From the NCBI RefSeq assembly GCF_001484685.1, contig NZ_CP012200.1:1048321-1112320 (forward strand): DNA of 64,000 nucleotides, written 5' to 3'. Source of the DNA: Thermococcus sp. 2319x1. GTDB lineage: Archaea; Methanobacteriota_B; Thermococci; Thermococcales; Thermococcaceae. The position numbers and the translations under genes are program-made. Every line of letters starts with the position of its first letter. Position 1 is the stretch's first letter. The notes below the pieces were generated by a model. It ran no database searches. It had not been told where the DNA came from and saw only the letters and a list, made by a program, of their open reading frames with translations. Below, piece by piece: positions 1 through 9,070 of this stretch.

Positions 1-341
1 TTTCCTCTTGATGCCGAGACTATACCAATCCTCGCATGTTCAAAGACCTTTACAAGGCCTTCCATTAGGGGAACAGCGGCTCTAAGGACTGTTACTATGA
101 CCACGTTTCTCCTGTCCTTGACTATTATTCCCTCAGTTTCTTCCAAAGGTGTCTCGACTTTTACTTTCTCTGTCTCCATTGTCTTGATTATCTCATAACC
201 CATAAACCTTCCAAGCTTTACAAGCCCTTTTCTAAAGGCTATGGAGTCTGTCTCTTTATCTCTAAGCTCTGTTAGTACTTCCATCAGATATGGGGAGTCA
301 TCAAAGGAGTAAACACCTTTCCACCTCTTATCCTCTATCAT
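1..341 (-). CDS. upp: Uracil phosphoribosyltransferase, C-terminal part outside window
   Basis: The enzyme makes UMP from uracil and PRPP in pyrimidine salvage. Only the first 113 codons are in the window. The N-terminal region and the conserved block [13 protein letters not shown] are visible; the PRPP-binding loop lies beyond the left edge. The ATG at 341 is preceded by a GGTGAT ribosome binding site that lies inside the end of the upstream permease gene, with only 5 bases between the genes. The uracil permease next door supports the assignment: import and phosphoribosylation form one salvage unit. Confidence 0.88.
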   Translation of the reverse strand, partial: MIEDKRWKGVYSFDDSPYLMEVLTELRDKETDSIAFRKGLVKLGRFMGYEIIKTMETEKVKVETPLEETEGIIVKDRRNVVIVTVLRAAVPLMEGLVKVFEHARIGIVSASRG

Positions 342-346
342 CTCGA

Positions 347-1630
347 TCACCTCAACAGTTGATCAAGCAAAATGGCCGTTAAGGCTCCTACAGCCATGCC
401 TGATTCTAAAATGCTCCCCACAATTCTTGGAAAGTGCTCAAGGAATTCCGGCGGCAATTGGGGAGCTCCAAGTCCCACAATCAGAGCACTTGCGATTATG
501 ACCATGTTTCTATCGTTTAGCTCTACCTTCTCCTTTATTAACCTAAGCCCGGTAACACTTATCATGCCGTAGAGCGCTATCGTGAGTCCCCCAAGTACGG
601 GTTGAGGGAGAGAAGCCAAAACACCTGAAAACTTTGGGATCATGGCTAAGAGGATTAGTATCGCCCCTCCTACCTGCACCACTTGTCTGCTTGCAACCTT
701 AGTTAGAGCCACCAATCCTATGTTCTCAGAATAGCTTGTTGTCCCGCAGGCTCCAAAAACTCCAGCAATTGAACATGCAAGCCCTTCGCTCATTATTCCC
801 CTATTGATGTTTGTGTTTGTTATCGGAGCTTCAGATATAGCGGAAATTGCGTGGTAATCTCCAACGCTCTCTATTATGCTCACGATGAATGCGAAGAGAA
901 GGGTTATTATTGCAGAGGCTTCAAATACTGGCGTGCCCCATGGTAGAGGTCTTGGAACATTTACCAATGGTAACTCTTTAACCAATCCGAGATCAGCCAT
1001 TCCAAGGGGAATGCTGAGGATGTAACCCACCAACGCTCCCACTATTACGGGCATTGCCCTTAAGGCTCCTTTTCCTTTAAGTGCGACGTAGACGGTCGTT
1101 GAGAATGTCACAAGTGCGATAAAGAAAGCCTTCGGTATTGTTGAGCCGCTCGGATCGGCAAAGAAGTTGAAGGTGTACTTGACCGCCACATGGGCTAGAG
1201 AGAAGCCTATGAGCATTATCGTGACCCCCGTAACTACTGGAGAAAAGAGCCTCTTGACCTTTCCGACAATTCCAAACGCTCCTATTGCCGCTTCGATTAA
1301 CCCGCCTACGATTAGAGCTCCTTCTACAGCAGCCAATCCCAAGCTTTTCCCTATGCTGATAAGCCCCGGAATAAAGGCGAAGCTTGAGCCCTGAACGATT
1401 GGGTATCTTGACCCTATCGTGGTTTGAAGAAGGGTCGCTATTCCCATTGCTAGGAGAACCACCTGGATTAGGAGTGCTATCTCCCTCTGCTCAAGTCCAA
1501 TTGCCGTCCCCACTACAAGGGGCACTGTAACCGTTGCTCCGAACATTGCAAGAACGTGCTGAAAGCCCAAAAGAACAGCTTGCTTTAATTCAACTTTTTC
1601 TTCTATTCCAACTTTAATTCCGTTTGCCAT
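347..1630 (-). CDS. uraA: Uracil/xanthine permease, NCS2 (UraA-like) family
   Basis: This 427-residue polytopic membrane protein has the length and pattern of nucleobase:cation symporter-2 carriers. The sequence shows many hydrophobic helices, the early [16 protein letters not shown] block, a [10 protein letters not shown] segment and the helix-10 region [16 protein letters not shown]. It probably imports uracil, because upp follows directly. The ATG at 1630 has only a weak ribosome binding site; a T-rich TATA-like element around 1660-1672 fits a very short leader. Confidence 0.9.
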   Translation of the reverse strand: MANGIKVGIEEKVELKQAVLLGFQHVLAMFGATVTVPLVVGTAIGLEQREIALLIQVVLLAMGIATLLQTTIGSRYPIVQGSSFAFIPGLISIGKSLGLAAVEGALIVGGLIEAAIGAFGIVGKVKRLFSPVVTGVTIMLIGFSLAHVAVKYTFNFFADPSGSTIPKAFFIALVTFSTTVYVALKGKGALRAMPVIVGALVGYILSIPLGMADLGLVKELPLVNVPRPLPWGTPVFEASAIITLLFAFIVSIIESVGDYHAISAISEAPITNTNINRGIMSEGLACSIAGVFGACGTTSYSENIGLVALTKVASRQVVQVGGAILILLAMIPKFSGVLASLPQPVLGGLTIALYGMISVTGLRLIKEKVELNDRNMVIIASALIVGLGAPQLPPEFLEHFPRIVGSILESGMAVGALTAILLDQLLR

Positions 1631-1742
1631 TAAAGCCCGCTCGAGATATGTCGTGAGTAATTTAAAAAATTTTCGGTTTAAGTGATAGTTTTATGGCAAC
1701 ATTGAAAAAGAGATAACAAAAATTGGTCATAAAAATGAAAAA

Positions 1743-2114
1743 TCACTCGCCTCTTTCCTCAGGGGGTATGCTACCTTCTTTTACCGGGATTAAGCATAGG
1801 AATTCGAGGGTTTCTGAGTCGGGATTTTCGTATCCGTGCGGCTCATTCGGGGGGATATACAAAAAGCTGCCCGGTATAACTTTCACAGTTTTTCTTCCGT
1901 TTGTTATATAGCCCTCTCCCTTTACAACGAATATCTCGTGCTCCCAGTCATGCTGGTGGATTGGTATTTTTCCTCCTTTCCTAATAACAAAATACCTCAT
2001 TGCAAAGTTTTTGGCCCCTATCTTTGGGGAGATGAGCCATCTTATCGTTGTATTCTCAACTCCCTCCATTGTAACTTCCTTTTCCTCCACGTCTTTGTAG
2101 TGTCCAACGAACAT
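1743..2114 (-). CDS. Cupin-domain protein
   Basis: The protein has 123 residues and one cupin barrel. The metal-binding motif IHQHDWEHEIFVVKGEG and the second motif PGSFLYIPPNEPHGYEN are both clear. It may bind a metal and a small ligand; the substrate cannot be told from sequence. The start at 2114 is chosen because GGTGAT lies 4 bases upstream; a longer reading frame up to 2204 runs into the neighbouring gene and is unlikely to be translated. Confidence 0.82.
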   Translation of the reverse strand: MFVGHYKDVEEKEVTMEGVENTTIRWLISPKIGAKNFAMRYFVIRKGGKIPIHQHDWEHEIFVVKGEGYITNGRKTVKVIPGSFLYIPPNEPHGYENPDSETLEFLCLIPVKEGSIPPEERGE

Positions 2115-2154
2115 TTTTATCACCGTAAAATGTAGGGGAGGCACATTAATAAGC

Positions 2155-2334
2155 TTATCTGACCACCCATATTGTCCACACCATAAAGATGTAAGCGAGC
2201 ACACTCACAAGGATGTGTACCTTTATCCAGAACTGCCTCTTCTTGGAGAGAAGTATGAAAGCACCGCTGAGCATTGAGAGACTCATGAGTCCAAAGGCTA
2301 TATATCCGAGCGTGTAATGGTCTAAAACCACCAT
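2155..2334 (-). CDS. Small two-helix membrane protein
   Basis: This 59-residue protein has two predicted membrane helices (about residues 8-28 and 37-57) separated by a short basic loop (SKKRQFWIK). It starts one base after the stop of the SagB-like gene and uses GGAGGG within that gene's end as ribosome binding site, so the two are probably co-translated. I do not recognise the family. It could be a membrane partner of the anchored oxidoreductase. Confidence 0.6.
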   Translation of the reverse strand: MVVLDHYTLGYIAFGLMSLSMLSGAFILLSKKRQFWIKVHILVSVLAYIFMVWTIWVVR

Positions 2335-2335
2335 C

Positions 2336-3031
2336 TTAGACCCTCCCAACGGGGAATATGTATAACGGGGCACCCTCAGTACCTATTATCTTTGCAACCT
2401 CCTCGTCATAAAAAGCTCCAACGGCAACTGTGCCTAGCCCTAAAGCTGTTGCCTGGAGGTATATGTTCTGTCCTATATGCCCAGCTTCCATATGTACGTA
2501 CCTGATTCCCCTCTCTCCATAAATCCTTGTGGTTCTTTCATAGAAAGCCACAAGCACAATGTCCACTGCAGCATCTCCTACCCACTTCTGGTTCAATGCT
2601 GCTTTCTGGAGCTCCTTTCTAAAGTCTCCCTCCTTAATCATTGTTAAGCTGTGTTCAAAGGGGTCATAGTGATATATTCCCGGCCTTAGGCTCTCCACGT
2701 TCCCAACTACAACAAAAATCTCAAAGGGGTAAGTTGCCCCAGCACTTGGAGCGGCTCTTTTGTCCTCGTGGGTTATCCCCTGACAGGCCCATAAGAGTTG
2801 AGCAAGCTCTTCTATGCTGATAGGTTGATTTTTGTATGTTCTGATGCTTTTTCTCTTGGCAATTGCCTCTTCCAAGCCCATATCTCCCTTTAACCTCGGC
2901 TCTGGCAGAAGTATTTTTTCTCCTGAGTATTTAGTCTCCCTTCCTCGCGGAAAATAGGGTTTTAAGAATAAAGCTATTGAAGACACTACCACAAGAACCA
3001 CAACAAGGGCTGCAACCTTTTGATAGTTCAT
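2336..3031 (-). CDS. Membrane-anchored SagB/nitroreductase-family flavoprotein
   Basis: This 231-residue protein has one N-terminal membrane helix (about 7-25) followed by a nitroreductase fold of the SagB/ThcOx type. Visible signatures are RKSIRTYKNQPISIEELAQLLWA, RAAPSAGATYPFEIFV, HMEAGHIGQNIYLQATALGLG and a C-terminal IFPVGR block. The fold binds FMN and carries out oxidoreductase or azoline-dehydrogenase chemistry; the substrate here is unknown. The anchor would place the flavin domain on one face of the membrane. No peptide-modifying cyclodehydratase gene is nearby. Confidence 0.8.
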   Translation of the reverse strand: MNYQKVAALVVVLVVVSSIALFLKPYFPRGRETKYSGEKILLPEPRLKGDMGLEEAIAKRKSIRTYKNQPISIEELAQLLWACQGITHEDKRAAPSAGATYPFEIFVVVGNVESLRPGIYHYDPFEHSLTMIKEGDFRKELQKAALNQKWVGDAAVDIVLVAFYERTTRIYGERGIRYVHMEAGHIGQNIYLQATALGLGTVAVGAFYDEEVAKIIGTEGAPLYIFPVGRV

Positions 3032-3088
3032 ATGTGTTTCTGGGTTTTCATGATATTTTAACTTTTTCCAAGAAAAAAGAGAGAATGT

Positions 3089-4993
3089 TTAAGCCTTCCT
3101 TCCGGCTATAAAGCCAAGAAGGAGGCCAATTACAAGGGTGCCAGCTATTAGGGGTATTGAGTATCCACTAGTTTCCTTTTGAGCTGGGGAAGTGGTGTTT
3201 TGAGGTGCCGTCTGGTTTGTAAGCGGCGTGGTGAGGGGAATGAGGGGCTCTTCTGTTATCTTTGGCGGAGTTATCGTGCCTAAGAAAACGGTGGAAGTTT
3301 CCTTTGCGTATTGATAGAACACCATTGCGGTCCGAATATTCTCTAACCCTTCCTGCTTTTCATAGCTCTGGGCAAACTCATAGTATGCAAGACTCAAGAC
3401 CGGATACGTGCCTTCTTTCTGAGCTATTGCGATAGCTACTTTAGCATCTTCCTTCATTTTCTGAAGCTTGTCCATAAGTACGGTCTCGTTATCGATTCCA
3501 AGGGTATCTAAGATTATCTCGGCCCTTATCCTTGCCTCCATTGCGGAAAAGATGGCCGCTGAATATTTGCCATCTTGGTAATATTTCTCGCCTTCGTTCA
3601 TTAAGTTCACCAAATCCTGAAGGTTTGTTTCCCCAAACATTGAGGTTATGTAAGTTATTATAAGCCTCGAATTGTCCAAGTATTCCCTTGCGGTATCTTT
3701 TATGGCATCCCTTTCAATTACCTCTCCCTTTGCGTATCTCTCTCCCAGGGATGCCCAGAACTTTGCGGTCTGTATCCTCTCGTACGCAAAGGCGGCATTG
3801 CTTATTGCATCCCAGTAGTTCCCATCGTAATAAGACGACCAAGCATCTTTTAAGAGGGATTTTGCCTCTTCAACTCTCTCTTCACTCGCGGCAACCGCCT
3901 GAAGCATTGTTATTCCCCTTATTGTGAGATTTGAGACATAGCTTTCGGTGCTCTTTATCTCGTTGTCAACCTTTTTCAGCAGATCCTCTATGTCACCCTC
4001 AGTTTTCACATCCAAATACCAATCCACGTGCCTTACAGCAATCCTCGCCTGAAAATCAAGGCTTAGAGCTGTGTAGTACATACCTTCGTCCAAGTTCCTC
4101 TTGGCCTCGTCTAACTTAGCTTTGGCATCATCCAGTGCATTTTTGAGGTAGGAGTAGGTGGTGTAGCTGACGTCACTGTTTTTGAGCTTATTTTCAACCT
4201 GCTTGTAATAATTCAAGGTCTCATCGTAGTCCTTCAGCGCATCGTCCTTTAGGAAGGAGGTGTCAACCCTCAACTCCGCTGGCACAGATGGTTTTTCTAT
4301 CTTCTTTCCGGTGAAATAGTAAACTGCCTCATATATATCCCTAATTTCCTTAACCTCAAGACCCCATCTCTCTTTTGCGTATTCAACCACGTCAACTTTT
4401 TCGGACTTGCTCGTTATCTGCACTATTGGACCGATTTGCTTTTGCTCCGTCTTTTGGACTATTTGTATCCTCTGTCCCTCTGGAATTAAGAAGAGCTTTG
4501 CCCCTACGCTGTGGGCGGCTGAGACTTTCTCTAAAATCCCCCCTACTGGCCCGATGCTTCCATCGGGGTTTATCATACCCGTCATCATCACGTCCTTCCT
4601 TACTTCCCATCCCTCTAAAGCCGCTATTATACCGACGGTCATGGTTCCTCCGGCAGAAGGACCTCCAATAATCGGGGCATCCGATTTCACCTGAATAAAA
4701 ACGTCGTACTTGCTCATATCAACTCCAAGAACCTTTCCAGCCACTTGGGCGGCCAACCTTGCCGATGCCTGCATGTCAACCTCTGCCAATGGCCAAGTCT
4801 CAACGTAAACGTGCCCATTTCCAGGAGCAACTGTGATTACAAAGTCCGTTGCCACTCCTATTAGCTCACCACTTGATGTTCTCGAAACTGCTGGGGCTTT
4901 TAATACAACGGTGTTTCCTTTTTCTGGACATTGGGCATTCGCTAAGGGTAAGAGCAAAAGAATCAGCGCCAGCATTGATAATATTTTCTTCAC
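3089..4993 (-). CDS. Secreted, membrane-tethered Lon-like (S16) serine protease
   Basis: The 634-residue protein begins with a signal peptide (residues 1-20), has a Lon-type proteolytic domain at about 25-215 and ends with a transmembrane helix and a basic tail (GRKA). The catalytic Ser113 in GGPSAGGTMT and Lys156 in GGILEKVSAA form the Ser-Lys dyad of family S16. No AAA+ domain is present. The middle (about 240-590) is helical and may be a substrate or partner scaffold, followed by a Thr/Pro-rich stalk. The start is a GTG at 4993 after GGGGTGAG. Confidence 0.85.
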   Translation of the reverse strand: MKKILSMLALILLLLPLANAQCPEKGNTVVLKAPAVSRTSSGELIGVATDFVITVAPGNGHVYVETWPLAEVDMQASARLAAQVAGKVLGVDMSKYDVFIQVKSDAPIIGGPSAGGTMTVGIIAALEGWEVRKDVMMTGMINPDGSIGPVGGILEKVSAAHSVGAKLFLIPEGQRIQIVQKTEQKQIGPIVQITSKSEKVDVVEYAKERWGLEVKEIRDIYEAVYYFTGKKIEKPSVPAELRVDTSFLKDDALKDYDETLNYYKQVENKLKNSDVSYTTYSYLKNALDDAKAKLDEAKRNLDEGMYYTALSLDFQARIAVRHVDWYLDVKTEGDIEDLLKKVDNEIKSTESYVSNLTIRGITMLQAVAASEERVEEAKSLLKDAWSSYYDGNYWDAISNAAFAYERIQTAKFWASLGERYAKGEVIERDAIKDTAREYLDNSRLIITYITSMFGETNLQDLVNLMNEGEKYYQDGKYSAAIFSAMEARIRAEIILDTLGIDNETVLMDKLQKMKEDAKVAIAIAQKEGTYPVLSLAYYEFAQSYEKQEGLENIRTAMVFYQYAKETSTVFLGTITPPKITEEPLIPLTTPLTNQTAPQNTTSPAQKETSGYSIPLIAGTLVIGLLLGFIAGRKA

Positions 4994-5117
4994 CTTCTCA
5001 CCCCCAGTGATTAGTTCCTCGTGTCCTTTAATATCTCTTGTGGTTCATAACTCCAAAATTGAATGGATGAACCAAAGTCTTTTTAAACGTTCTATCAAAA
5101 CGGTTAGGGGAAGTAAT

Positions 5118-5660
5118 ATGGGATTGTATTCCTCTCTCATCGGTCGAAAGTTTAAACACATAGCTGGGAAGAAATATGAGGACATAATGAAGCACTACAG
5201 GGAGTTTCTTCTAACTGAGGAGGAAAAACAAATCCCCGAAATTCGCTCTATTTTAATGCCGCTTGACAGATACGTTAAGAACATCCCCTTAGAGTTGTAC
5301 GAAACGATAAGTGCCTATGAGGCAAGTGTTTTACTTGTCTACATTCTTGATGCACAGGTATTTGAGCTTGTACGTCAAACACTCAGCCCGGAAGCAAGTG
5401 AGGAATTCAGGCGAAAAGAGGAGGTGATGGGGGAAGAACTGCTCAACAATGTGGCGAAGAAGCTTGAGAGCTATGGCTTGAAAGTTCAGAGGCGCATGTT
5501 CTTTGGGAACAAGAGCGATGATGTTATAAGAATGGCCGAGAACTACGACATGCTCGCAATCTCGAAGAACTATGGCTCGGAAATAACAAAAACCTCTTCC
5601 CTAAGTCCTTTGGTTCTTAAGATAATCCAGCATTTGGAGATTCCGGTGATAGTCTATTAG
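5118..5660 (+). CDS. Universal stress protein-like protein
   Basis: This 180-residue protein has a helical N-terminal extension (about 1-45) followed by a USP-like fold starting at SILMPLDRYV and ending in IQHLEIPVIVY. The ATG at 5118 has GGGG seven bases upstream and a TATA-like TTTTTAAAC near 5088. It is followed after 11 bases by a transporter gene and then by a second USP, which suggests a transporter with two USP-type partners. The nucleotide-binding glycine motif is not obvious, so ATP binding is uncertain. Confidence 0.75.
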   Translation: MGLYSSLIGRKFKHIAGKKYEDIMKHYREFLLTEEEKQIPEIRSILMPLDRYVKNIPLELYETISAYEASVLLVYILDAQVFELVRQTLSPEASEEFRRKEEVMGEELLNNVAKKLESYGLKVQRRMFFGNKSDDVIRMAENYDMLAISKNYGSEITKTSSLSPLVLKIIQHLEIPVIVY

Positions 5661-5671
5661 GAGGTGCTCAG

Positions 5672-6949
5672 ATGGCCCCATTGGAGATATTTGCCCTTGC
5701 AGTGTTCATCCTTACCTACGCTCTCATAATTAGCGAACGAATACACAGAACCGTTGCCGCGATGGCCGGAGGTTCTTTGGTACTTCTCACCAATATAGTC
5801 CCTTGGGAAAAAGTTCCCCTTTACCTTGACCTTGACACTATACTTCTCCTTGCTGGGATGATGATAATCGTTAATACAACAAGATTAAGCGGTCTTTTCG
5901 AATACATCGCAATAAAAACTGCCAAACTTGCAAAAGGAGAACCTCTTAGAGTTTTGCTCCTTTTCTCATTTGTGACTGCTCTTATAAGTGCCTTTCTTGA
6001 TAACGTGACCACGGTTCTTCTGCTCACTCCAATGCTTATCTACATTTCAAAGCTCATGGAAGTTAACCCTCTCCCCTTTCTTCTCTCCGAGGTCTTTGCC
6101 TCCAACATCGGTGGAACAGCAACGCTCATAGGTGACCCACCTAACATAATGATAGGCTCCGCTGCGGGACTTAGCTTTAACGAGTTTCTCATCAATATGG
6201 GCCCGATAGCGTTTCTTGATTTGATACTCATGGTTTTTGTTGTATACTTAGCTTATAGAGAAACCCTTAGGGTCAGCCCTGAAAAAAAGGAGAAAATCTT
6301 AAGGACACTTGGCGGTCTGGATGAAAGAGCTGCGATTAGGGATTTACCTCTTTTTAGGAAGTCTATTGTAACAATCGTCATTGTGGTGCTATTCTTTTTC
6401 GTTCACGACAAGCTTGGGATAGAGCCCGCTGTGGTTGCATTATTTGGAGCATCTTTGCTCCTTTTCTGGAGTAGGGAAAATCCTGAGGGGATTCTAGAGA
6501 AAGTTGAATGGGCAACTCTGTTCTTTTTCGGGGGGTTGTTCCTCATTGTGGGGAGTTTAGTTGAAACTGGGTTTATAGGGCAGATGGCTCAGTGGATAAC
6601 GTCCCATGTCCATGCCGAGGGAGAAGCTATGCTAGTTATAGCGTGGTTCTCAGCACTTGCTTCGGCTGTTATAGACAACATCCCCTTCACGGCCACTATG
6701 ATACCCCTAATAAAGGCAATGGGAAGCTCTCTTAATACATATCCTCTTTGGTGGGCTTTAAGTTTAGGGGCGTGCTTGGGTGGAAACGGAACAGCAATTG
6801 GTGCTTCGGCAAACGTTGTTGTTATAGGGATTGCCGCAAGAGAGAACATAAGGATAACCTTTATGGACTTCCTCAAAATAGGCATGCTCATAATGGTCTT
6901 AACTGTAGGTGCCGGCGTTGGGATATTATGGCTTAGGTATGTGTGGTGA
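5672..6949 (+). CDS. ArsB/NhaD-family ion transporter
   Basis: The protein has 425 residues, about 11-12 membrane helices, and the inverted-repeat motifs of the ion transporter superfamily: SNIGGTATLIGDPPNIMIGS in the first half and LGGNGTAIGASANVVVIG in the second. Each half also carries a DN motif (FLDNVTTVLLLTP and VIDNIPFTATMIPL). Members export arsenite or exchange Na+/H+; no arsenic genes are nearby, so the substrate is open. It overlaps or nearly abuts the downstream USP gene. Confidence 0.87.
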   Translation: MAPLEIFALAVFILTYALIISERIHRTVAAMAGGSLVLLTNIVPWEKVPLYLDLDTILLLAGMMIIVNTTRLSGLFEYIAIKTAKLAKGEPLRVLLLFSFVTALISAFLDNVTTVLLLTPMLIYISKLMEVNPLPFLLSEVFASNIGGTATLIGDPPNIMIGSAAGLSFNEFLINMGPIAFLDLILMVFVVYLAYRETLRVSPEKKEKILRTLGGLDERAAIRDLPLFRKSIVTIVIVVLFFFVHDKLGIEPAVVALFGASLLLFWSRENPEGILEKVEWATLFFFGGLFLIVGSLVETGFIGQMAQWITSHVHAEGEAMLVIAWFSALASAVIDNIPFTATMIPLIKAMGSSLNTYPLWWALSLGACLGGNGTAIGASANVVVIGIAARENIRITFMDFLKIGMLIMVLTVGAGVGILWLRYVW

Positions 6950-6954
6950 TGAAC

Positions 6955-7404
6955 ATGAAAATACTCGTGTTGGTAGACGGCTCGAAGTGGAGTCAAAAGG
7001 CAGCTCTTCATGGAGTTGCGGTTGCCAAGAAAAAGAACGCAAAATTGGTGCTGTTTTCTGTTTTGGATAGGAGAGAAGCCAAGGCAGTTGCATTCAACCT
7101 GGGAGCAAGACAAGGAGACTTTGAGAAAGTGCGCAGTTTTGAAGAGGAAATCTGGAACAACATGAAAAGAGACATTCAAGATGTTATGAGCGAAATGCTA
7201 AAGTTCTGCCGAGAAGAGGGAGTGAACTGTTCCATAAAGATTGTCGAAGGGATTGCGAAGGATAAAATCCTTGAAGAAGCAAACAGCGGGGAGTATTCAC
7301 TTGTAATAATGGGGGCTTACGGGAAGAGTGGAAAAACGAGGATAGGGAGTTTGCTGGAAGAGATAGCTGGCAACGTGAAGCCTCCACTCTTGATAGTGCG
7401 CTAG
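6955..7404 (+). CDS. Universal stress protein (UspA) domain protein
   Basis: This 149-residue protein is a single UspA domain. It starts with MKILVLVDGSKWSQKAAL and ends with a USP-type VIMGAYGKSGKTRIGSLLEEI segment followed by PLLIVR. The serine/glycine-rich loop resembles the ATP-binding G-x2-G-x9-G-(S/T) motif. I chose the ATG at 6955 because GGTG sits six bases upstream; GTG/ATG codons at 6943-6949 are alternatives. It forms a cassette with the transporter just upstream. Confidence 0.8.
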   Translation: MKILVLVDGSKWSQKAALHGVAVAKKKNAKLVLFSVLDRREAKAVAFNLGARQGDFEKVRSFEEEIWNNMKRDIQDVMSEMLKFCREEGVNCSIKIVEGIAKDKILEEANSGEYSLVIMGAYGKSGKTRIGSLLEEIAGNVKPPLLIVR

Positions 7405-7422
7405 TCTTTAGCTTCGAGATAT

Positions 7423-7813
7423 TTAACCTCTATGATGCCATCCAACTTCTTCTTTTAAGCTAAGTAGCGCCATTCTGGTGAGGGGTATGTGAACCTTCCC
7501 GATTATATCGAACGGGCCTGTAACCACATGCACCTCATCAATAATCCCCAATCTCTCGAGCCGTTTTGTATGAGAAACTATAGTAGAGGGGGTCAAGTTG
7601 AGCTTTTCTGCAATTTCGCTCTGGTTTTTGTCCCCTTCCGCAAGTAAAAGGAGTATCTTTCTTTGGCTTTCGTTTGAAATTTCCCTCTTTTTCAAGATGC
7701 CGTAGGTGATATTGTAGGTTTCCTATCCCTATGTTGAGTTCTTGGGCCAATTTGCGAAAGGTTATTCCCGGATTCTTTGTGACATAGTCCAAAATTCTTT
7801 CTCTGGTGCTCAT
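7423..7813 (-). pseudogene. Tandem winged-helix transcription regulator, frameshifted
   Basis: Two overlapping reading frames together spell one archaeal regulator. The first frame (from ATG 7813) gives a winged helix ending in IGIGNLQYHLRHLEK. The second (from about 7695) gives NESQRKILLLLAEGDKNQSEIAEKLNLTPSTI, a second winged helix that runs to 7423. The frame changes near 7690-7700, where the linker between the two HTH domains is also shorter than I would expect, so a small deletion is likely. It may still make an isolated HTH domain. Confidence 0.65.
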
Positions 7814-7883
7814 GAATATCAAACCAAAATATAATTCGAGTGTTTTAACTCTTTGTGGTACGTTTCTCAAAAGAGTATTTTAT

Positions 7884-7960
7884 TGGAGCCCCGGGCGGGG
7901 TTTGAACCCGCGACCTGCCGCTTACCAAGCGGCCGCTCCACCAGGCTGAGCCACCGGGGC
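7884..7960 (-). tRNA. tRNA-Thr (GGT anticodon)
   Basis: Read on the minus strand the gene folds into a cloverleaf. The acceptor GCCCCGG pairs with CCGGGGC, the anticodon stem GCCGC/GCGGC encloses loop TTGGTAA with anticodon GGT, and the T arm contains GGTTCAAACC. The discriminator is T, as in archaeal threonine tRNAs, and CCA is encoded (7884-7886). A TATA-like TTTATATAT element lies at about 7985-7995, upstream on the minus strand. Confidence 0.95.
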
Positions 7961-8040
7961 ACCGAAAGAAAGAAGCCAAAATTGCATATATAAACTTTTC
8001 GCTCAATCAGTTCTCAAATTAAAAAGACATAGATGGAAGG

Positions 8041-9066
8041 CTAATATTCCCTCTCCACTATGAAGTCTGCCAACAGCTCAAGCTGTTTCCTTGCCTCGCT
8101 TTCTGGGAGTATTTTTAGTGCTTTCTTTGCCTCATCTGCCAGTTCTCTTGCAACTTTTGCAGCGTAGTCTATGCTTCCATAATTTTTGAGGAGTTCAATT
8201 GCTTCTTTGATTTCCTCTTGAACGTCCTCCTCTATTATCCCCTCTCCCTTTACATCACCGGCGTATTTCCCAAATATCTTGAAAAACGCTGCTTTGTCTT
8301 CTTCACTTGCGTTTTCAAGGAAGTGTGCAACTATGAGAGTTTTTTTACCCTTTCTTATGTCACTCCCCACTGGCTTCCCGAGTTTCTCTTCGTCTGCTAT
8401 CAAATCGAGAACGTCATCCCATATCTGGAACGCTATGCCTATGTTCCTTCCATATTTTGACAACGCCTTAATGTATTCCTCGCTTTCTGTCCCAATAATA
8501 CCTCCTATCGTGGCTGAGGCATCTATAAGTGCTCCAGTTTTTCGGCTTATCATTTTCATGTACTCATCTATAGTGACTGCTTCCCTGTTCTCAAACTCCA
8601 AGTCCATTGCCTGGCCTTCGCATAGTTCGTTTGATGTTTTTGCAATGACATCCAGAACCCTTACAGCCTTCTCAGCCTTGACAGGTATCTTTGCCACAGC
8701 CTCAAAAACCTTCGAAAATAGCAAATCTCCAGCTAAAATTGCCATGTTTATTCCCCAAATTTTATGAACTGTTGGTCTGCCCCTTCTTTTTTCGTCCATG
8801 TCCATTATGTCATCATGAACGAGGGAATAGTTATGGAGTAGCTCTACAGCCGCTGCCGCGTAAACGGCCTTCTCTGGGTTTCCACCAACAGCTTCAGTAG
8901 AGGTTAAGACTATGAACGGCCTAACCCTCTTTCCTCCCGCGAGAGGATAATGTCTTGCAGCGTCATAAAGAACTTTGGGCTCCTTTTCGGGTATAAGCTC
9001 GAAAATAGCCTCATCGACGACCTTGGCCTTTTCTTTTAGTGCTTTAAATAGTGGGTCAAACTTCAT
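8041..9066 (-). CDS. idsA: Geranylgeranyl/farnesyl diphosphate synthase
   Basis: This 341-residue trans-prenyltransferase chains isopentenyl units to make C15-C20 diphosphates for archaeal ether lipids. The first aspartate-rich motif is LVHDDIMDMDEKRRGRPT and the second is FQIWDDVLDLIADEEKLGKP, with GKKTLIVAH after it. The ATG at 9066 has GGTGAT three bases upstream. It follows the RNase J gene with a 4-base gap, a pairing I recall as common in Euryarchaeota. Confidence 0.92.
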   Translation of the reverse strand: MKFDPLFKALKEKAKVVDEAIFELIPEKEPKVLYDAARHYPLAGGKRVRPFIVLTSTEAVGGNPEKAVYAAAAVELLHNYSLVHDDIMDMDEKRRGRPTVHKIWGINMAILAGDLLFSKVFEAVAKIPVKAEKAVRVLDVIAKTSNELCEGQAMDLEFENREAVTIDEYMKMISRKTGALIDASATIGGIIGTESEEYIKALSKYGRNIGIAFQIWDDVLDLIADEEKLGKPVGSDIRKGKKTLIVAHFLENASEEDKAAFFKIFGKYAGDVKGEGIIEEDVQEEIKEAIELLKNYGSIDYAAKVARELADEAKKALKILPESEARKQLELLADFIVEREY

Positions 9067-9070
9067 TCTA

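Noticed and set aside
2336-3031. SagB gene as part of an azoline-peptide cluster
   Set aside because: No YcaO or precursor-peptide gene is near, and the protein is membrane anchored.
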